From Serinus canaria (taxonomy: Eukaryota > Chordata > Aves > Passeriformes > Fringillidae): a DNA stretch of 64,000 nucleotides. The stretch lies in NCBI RefSeq assembly GCF_022539315.1, contig NC_066329.1:7105072-7169071 (forward strand), read 5' to 3'. Positions 57,301-64,000 of this stretch are shown here, one piece after another (positions within the stretch are counted from its first letter, which is position 1; each line of letters starts with the position of its first letter). Under the pieces are notes generated by a model. That model saw only the letters and a program-made list of their open reading frames with translations. It had not been told where the DNA came from and did not search any database. The position numbers and the translations under genes were made by a program.

Positions 57301-57668
57301 AGTAAATGATCCAAGTTTGGATTTCATTTTTTCATTGTTGTTATTTTTCATTGTGCAGGACAAGTTTAGGTTCACATTTTGGAACATAATAAGAAGAGAC
57401 AAAGGAAACTATTTATACAGGTGAATATGTCTTTTAAAAAGAGAGAATCAGTTTTACAATAAATAGATTAGAATTACTGTCAAAATTGGTTTTGTTCATC
57501 TTGTCACAATAGCTTGAAATTTAACATAAGGCTTATTTCAGAGCTGATATCTCTAACCCTGAAACATTTTTTAAATGTTGAAAAACATTTCAAATTATGT
57601 GAAGAAATATGATCTACTTTTACAGATTGAAACAGTCTTGGAGAAGTGATGGTACATTTTACAGTGCC

Positions 57669-57742
57669 TTATATATATATATGTGTATATAATTATATGT
57701 ATATATATAATGCCTATATGTATATAATGTATATGTAATTGT
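57669..57742. repeat. AT/GT-rich microsatellite
   Basis: Impure runs of TA with interspersed TG steps over about 74 bases, continuing into tgcctatatg and tgtatatgtaattg. Confidence 0.9.
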
Positions 57743-60700
57743 GTACACAGAGTCAAGTAAAACTAGTTACAGGTGATATATTTTAAATGGAACTGATCTA
57801 TCTTGATAGAAAAAAATTGGTTGTAGCAGCACCATAATACAAAACTAAAATTACTTTTAAAAAATGTAAGCAAATAAAGTAGACTGGAAACAGTGTTTCT
57901 GCCAGTGGTTATGTTCCAGGTTATGGAAGACTGGTAGACAGACACACCATTTTAAGGGATATTCAGAGAGGAGAGAGGCAGTGCTGGAAGCTTGGAGAAA
58001 GTAGAGAATATATAAGAGTAACTTGCCTTAGAAGTTGTGTTGCCATCCTGTTCACCTTTTACCCATCCATCCTTGTGTGGATTTTTCAGACACTAATTTA
58101 TAAAGCACTGACATAGCCTGTCCATTTGATGTTGGATGTAGAATACCCCTGGCCTGGGAAGGACAGTGAGCACTGTGGGCAATGCTGAGGTTTAATAACA
58201 TTTCTAGTCTGTGTTAAGATATTCTGTCAGTCTGCTCCTCCTTAATGGAAGTAATTTCTGCCTTTGTGGGCCTGGTCCAGTTTGATCAGACTGCATGGCA
58301 GAAGTGCACAACATGGCTTAGGCAGCAGATTCTGCCAGACCAGGAGCTTTCTTAGGGGTTTAGTTGCATTGTAGAAAAAAAGGCAGAACCACAGGTAAGG
58401 TATCCCCTTTCTGAAATAAAATTCTTTAATGAACATTAGTAATTCAAAAACCTTTCTTTCAGCAGACTTGGTGAAGTATCAGCCATAAAGGCTGTGTGCT
58501 CCCTTCTGAGGTTTATTTCACACCTTTTAACTTCCAGCCTCCACATGAGGCTTGGACTATCCATCTATCTCTTCAATATGGGGTAAGAGCAGGGTTTTCA
58601 AGGATTTATTTGAGCATTGTCTGTGTGTGTGTGAAACCCTGCCACTGAGTTCAGTGGTAACTCAAAGAAATAATGGGAAGAATATGTGTGGTTAGCCAGA
58701 GAAATGGCAATGCCTGGAACTCTCTAAGGGAAAAGTTGCCTTCCATACAAGTGAAGAACTGTCTTTTAGTTAGCACTGTTGTTTTGGAACTAAAGCATGC
58801 TCGTGGGTTTGGCTTCAATAAACCTTACCATTGCACACAGTCAGCCATGAGGACTCAAAGTAGTGCTTTCAGCACCAAAATCACAAGATTTGAGACCCCA
58901 AATGAACACCTAAAATGAGAATTCCTGATTTCAGAATAACAATAACATATCGAGCTCATGAGTGCCATGCCTAGCTCACACTGAAATCTTACTTCCCCTG
59001 AAATCAGTGGTAGTTTTTCCTTTAAGATTAATGGTGCCTCATTATACTTTACATGCCATTAGGAGTGGCACCCACAGGAATTTGCTCTCTGCTGTAGTTC
59101 ATTGACATTAGGACTTCTTCAAGCCTCTGACTTGGAGCAAATCAAATACTTGCCATCTTTTTTTTTTCTCACAACAGCACAAAGGGAAAAATGGAATTTC
59201 ATAAACACATCCCATTCTGGGATCAACTCTATTTTTAATGGAACTTCTGTCCCTACTCCACAGAACAGAGACAGTCTTCATGGAGGGATTTTTGAATGGC
59301 AGGCAGCAAGGAGGAATTTGGGATTAGTGGTGGAGCAGCAGTGTGGGCTCTTCTGCCTTCTGGCTTATCCTTTCCTGCAGTGTGCAGGGGAGTGGCTCCT
59401 GGGCAGTGGTTTCCTCCTGCATTCACTGTTCCCATGGATATGAGGTGGAAGGCTCCTGGTGTGCCAGTTGCACACTTATATATCTTGAAAGCCTCTTTCA
59501 GTTACATAAGAGCAGAGCACATGGGGATCTTTGGGTCAGAGCTGCCTGTGGAAGCTCATAAAATTGCATTATATTCTGGTTCTAGTCACGGGCCCAGGTG
59601 GTTTAGTAGAATACAGCTTTGCTGTCAGCTTTTTCTCTTGTACAGTCATTGGAACAGATGGTGAAAGGATTGTTGAGGGTCTGTTTTAAATACAAGCAAT
59701 GCTGCTTTTTCTTAGGAAAAGCTCTTGTAGAAACTGCAGTGTCTGAGTAAATTCAGTGAGTAACAGCATAATCCATTTTTTGCAGCCTGTATATTATGGA
59801 TCCATCTGGCCTTGGGATCAGCCCTTATTGTCTCATTGACAGATACATAAAACAACAGACTTCAAAAGAGAGAAGTAAGTAGTTATAAATAGGTGGTACT
59901 TGGTTATGACTAATTTTTCAGGCACACTGTGACATAGTGGAGACAAACTGCTCTGCTGTTGGCCACAATCTCCTCTGTCAGAACTCACATGCTTTGCACT
60001 GCTGTTGTTGGGAGCTTCTCTGCTTCCAGCTGTGACTCACAGTGACAGAGGTACCAGCCAGATGTTCTACTCCAAACATGGGCTGCACGTGAGGCACAGG
60101 AATGGGCTTCAGGCCTCCTGGCAGCAGTGCCTGACTCCACTGCAGATTCCTGCTGCCTCGTTTGTCTTTCTGTGCCTCTTTGTTCCCTGTTGGATGGGGA
60201 TGTGACTGCCTGACTCACAAATGTGTTGTGTTTGTGAGAGGCTCAAGCCCTCCTGTTCTACAATCAGCTGTGTAGCTGAAGACTGGCAGGTACCTGCCAT
60301 AGGTATCCTGAAGCAGTAGGACATATTTGGGGCACATTTAGCCTCAAATGAAAGCATCACTTAGGTAGTGTACTTGAGGAGGAAGTTTTTGGGTGTTTGT
60401 GATGGGTGTTTTTGACCATAGTCTTGGTACTTCACGCTGACTTTGGCAAGCTGTTTCAGTAAACAGATAAATACATTTCTGCCTTGATCCTTCCATTGAC
60501 TCCCTGCATATTTCCCTATAATCCAAAGCCTCTGCACATTACCCACACAGCACAAACCTCATTCCAAGAGACCATATGTTTCATTGCCTTAAGCAGTTCT
60601 GCTCTCCCCTGCCTGCTCCTTGGAGCCATTGCACATATGTATAATAATACCCAAAATGACTGAGCAGAAATGCAGTAAAAGAAATGGCTGTGGCTTGGGA

Positions 60701-61861
60701 GTGACCTCGAGAAGGGGGGACACTGATGTGCTGGTGAGGCACAGAACACATCAAGAGCTGAGTTCCACAGCCACTGACATGTCGTGGGCAGCTGAGGAAA
60801 CCCAGGCTTTCACATCTCTTGAGGGCAAGGACTGAGCTGCTGTGTTGCCATATGAAAAATGTTACTAATTTCTGTCCTTTTTTTTGTGTCTGTTTTAGTG
60901 TTGTACAGAAATACTGATCCATTTATCTACATTGTCAGATTAACAGCACATAAAACTCGTCAAAGGAATAATGTCTATTAGTGCACAAAATTACTCCTTT
61001 TCTAGTGTGGTCTTTCACTCAAGGAGCAGGAATAAGATAGAAATTATTCATTCCTGAGATTTTAACACAGGAAAGCACATCCTGATTTAGGGAGTAGGAA
61101 AAAACAGGTGTGTCCATGTGTAAACAGAAGTCACATGAGTTTATTTAACTGTAAAGGCAAAAAAAATGTTTCCACTTATATTGAACCACAAAATAGCTAC
61201 ATTTTTAAAATCATCATATGAATCTATATCATAGAAATTTAGTGTAGTTCTCCTTCATTTTAAACAGCATTTTTAATATGGTTCTCTATTAATATTTTAA
61301 TTTCTTTTTGAGAATAATATTTTTATTATATGTACTCAAATTCTAGGGATATTTATACAGCTTCTGTTCATGTATCTCTGAAGCCCTGGATGCTACAGGA
61401 CTGCATTTCAGCACTGTGACACAAATGAAGGAAAGAGTCCTTTTTGGGCACAACAGACTTGAGGTGTGCTCTCTGCTTTTGGTTCTGTTCTATATGTATG
61501 AAAATATAGATACACTCTGCTACTATTATTAGCAATCCCCTGCATGGGTTGGGAAAGCAATGCTCTCCTTAGCCTGGGTTGACATTGCTTGATTTTTGAA
61601 GCTGTGTTCCTTGGATGCTCCATGACTGCCTAAATCCTAGGCTTAAGAATAAATTAATCACTTGAATCCTACAACTAGTGACTTGAATAACTTACACTAA
61701 TGTGGTGCTCAGATTGGCTCAGTGCAGCAGGCTGATTTTCACCTGAGGGTCCTTAGCATTTCCCTAGGAAATGCATGAATATATTAGTGGAAATTCGATG
61801 GAATAAGTTCAGTAACATAATTTGGAAGAGAGGAAGAGCCACAATGCCATTTCCAAGTTGT

Positions 61862-61904
61862 TACACACACACATATAAATATACATTTACATATATATGT
61901 ATGT
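61862..61904. repeat. (CA)n and (TA)n compound microsatellite
   Basis: Begins with six CA units and passes through atacatttac into a TA/TG run. Confidence 0.85.
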
Positions 61905-64000
61905 GCCCAGATAGTTATAAAAGCAACCACAGCCTTTCAATTGTGTGTGCTGTGATTCATCAGCAGCAATAGTTTTTGGCAGGGACATAATTTCAAATCT
62001 TCTGCTGAGGATGCCTGCCAAGACATTGTTGGACAGAGATAGGATGAGGAAAGTTATTTATAAATGGGGATAATTAGGTCCTGTGCTTATTAGTGTTGAG
62101 GATGAGACAGAAAGACGGCATGTGTAGTAATGAGTATTGTAATATGAGAAGATGCTCTCCATGATTTTCTAATTGTTGAGAGAAAAAAAAATTTTAAAAA
62201 CCCTCTCAGGTGAAATAACATCATTATGTGCTGCTCCCAGCTATGAGATTCAGACTGGGAGTTTGTGTACTATGCTGTAGGAGAGGTCTCAGACTAATGG
62301 AAGCTTGGAATACTTCCACAGGATCCAGGTGCTGATTGTCATAACTGAAATGAGATTCTGTTTCCTCAGTCCTGGACTTCACAGTTTGTGTTCAGGCAAA
62401 AACAAACCCTGCTCAGACATAGGAACTGCATTAACTCCTTTTATGTGGAAGCAGTGCTCACAACCACACCGTCAGGAGAGAGCACTGTGCTGCCTGGTGC
62501 TCTGCTCATCACCTCTGTCAGCAGAGGCAAGGCTATTTCTGTGTTCCAGCAGTCATGCAGATGTGTGTTACATCCCTTTTTTTCTTCAACAGATACTGTC
62601 ACTGGGACAAATTCACCTTTGCACTGGCATTCTCCCTAGGGGTATAAATCCAGTGAGCACAGTGTGAAATTCCTCCCTGCAGGGTCTGGAGGGCACCTGT
62701 GCTCACAGCAGCCAGGGCAATGCTCTCAGCCAGTTACTACAGAAGAGTAGTATGAAAGATTTCTTAGCTCCTGGCTTTGCACCAAGCTTACTAGGTAGTG
62801 TGACTAATGTGTAGGAGACACCTAAGCACACATCTGTGTTGAAACAGTTGAATATCCCATTAACTTTTCTTCCAAGCTATTTGGACTGGTCTCAGAATGC
62901 TTGGGATTTTTATGGCCTGAAGCTCCTGCAGTCTCAAGTAAATGGTTGCTTTGGGGGTTTCTGAGTTTTTCATTAGATGTGAGGGGAAGAAATTGTCTTC
63001 AGCATTGCAGCGAGAAGCCTGAAACACAAAAATGGAGTCTCTCCAAAGGTCATTATTTCCCTGCACAGTGTGGGTTTTTTTAAACTCTGGCACAATACTG
63101 ACAAGGTCCAGTGCCTTCAGAAAGATTATTCATGTATTTAAAGGTGGGTACAAGTGTAAGCAAGTGCCTGGCTTGGCCTGGGCCTTGGTCTCTCTGAAGG
63201 GGGAGTGTTGGGAGAGCTTGTCTGGGTAAATCACTGCCACAGCTGCTATTTCTGCCCTGTGGCCAGCACAGAATGTCACCTGTGTGGCTGAGTATCTCCC
63301 AGGCTCTCCAGACCTGGAGAGCATCACTTCCCCCAAAACTATTTCATCCCAGGGTTTTGCCTACACGTCCTCAATGCAGCCTGTATGTGAAAACACTGCA
63401 TTTAAATGCTGTTGCCAAAAAAAGAATCAGCAGGGTTTAGACAGCCTGTGCCAAGCTGATCCCTAGGGTGATTTTTTGAAGTAAAGCAGGGAATATCTAA
63501 AACAGCTCCTGGCAGAGAGATAGGAAAGAATATTTGAGGGAGCTAGAATTTTGCCTTTGTATTTCTTGTAAAGCATTAAAGGGATCCTTAGAACTAGAAA
63601 TCTCTTAAAGTGTGTAATTATGTACGTCATGGTGTCTCAGATGTTCTGCAGGCAGAGCACTCTCTTTCCTGCTAAGGGAATTTTGTAGAGCAGGTTTTTT
63701 TGTGGTTTGCAAGTGCACCTAAAAGCAGTGCTGGGTTTACAGACTGCAGTGCCTAAATATTAAATACTCAGCAGTGACAGTTACTATCAAACACAATAGA
63801 AGTTAACACTGTCAAGACCATAACAACTATATATTTTTCTTTCTAAAACAGATAAATAAAGGAAAACTGTGCAAAGGGAGATCAGTTGAACTTTGCAAAA
63901 GCAGCATGTGCTGTTGTAAAAGCAAATTCTCACTTGCTAATCAGGATTAGAAGAAATGCCTGAGTTGTTTCATTGTTGGGAGCTCTCAGCAGCACCTGTG

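Larger units (their letters stand above)
56620..64000. other. Intergenic sequence downstream of ZDHHC8; no supported gene
   Basis: AT-rich DNA holding the candidate enhancer block (56950-57300), two microsatellites, AATAAA hexamers at 57458-57463 and 57873-57878 with no linked exon, and an old repeat-like phrase near 58990-59030 (ctgaaatcagtggtag). Open frames are short, overlap on opposite strands and match nothing I recognise. In human the next genes include CCDC188 and RTN4R; neither is seen here. Confidence 0.6.

Noticed and set aside
57458..57878. AATAAA hexamers at 57458 and 57873 as ZDHHC8 poly(A) sites
   Set aside because: They are nearly 6 kb past the stop in AT-rich DNA, where the hexamer is common by chance, and no exon-like sequence leads up to them.
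1..64000. CRISPR arrays, operons, tRNA or rRNA genes
   Set aside because: The window is eukaryotic nuclear DNA. I saw no regularly spaced repeats, no tRNA cloverleaf and no rRNA-like sequence.

Overview
The window looks like vertebrate nuclear DNA, most likely from a bird. It is AT-rich and gene-poor, with GT-AG introns of 0.7 to more than 30 kb. The recognisable interspersed repeats are CR1-type LINE 3' ends, with no sign of mammalian Alu or L1 elements. The species cannot be named from the sequence.

One gene accounts for all the coding sequence I can support. It is the plus-strand orthologue of ZDHHC8, a zDHHC-family protein S-acyltransferase. Ten coding exons (numbered 2-11 by analogy with the human gene) lie between 30905 and 51688. 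Every junction keeps the reading frame, and together they encode 738 residues up to the native stop. Exon 1 (about 35 residues by comparison with the human protein: the N-terminus and the first membrane segment) is not in the window and should lie upstream. Residues are numbered here from the Cys codon at 30906; adding 35 gives the expected full-length number.

Layout: 1-30904 is the 3' part of intron 1, with simple repeats, one decayed CR1 tail and no convincing gene. Exons 2-7 (30905-44462) encode membrane segments 2-4, the cysteine-rich DHHC catalytic domain, the TTxE motif and the PaCCT segment. Exons 8-11 (45336-51688) encode the long cytoplasmic tail ending in the PDZ ligand EISV. From 51689 to about 52.6 kb is proximal 3' UTR-like sequence with two early AATAAA hexamers, and the 3' UTR may run on to about 56.4-56.6 kb. 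From there to 64000 I see no exon, only simple repeats, old repeat relics and one enhancer-like block.

I found no previously undescribed system. The best leads concern RNA processing and regulation of ZDHHC8: a weak exon 4 donor with a CR1 insertion in intron 4 (the human orthologue is known for regulated intron 4 retention), a NAGNAG acceptor at exon 3, a poly(A) hexamer abutting the stop codon, a poison-type cryptic acceptor before exon 9, a very long intron 1, and non-coding blocks with paired homeodomain/POU-type sites. Protein assignments rest on recalled human ZDHHC8/ZDHHC5 sequence; no search was run.
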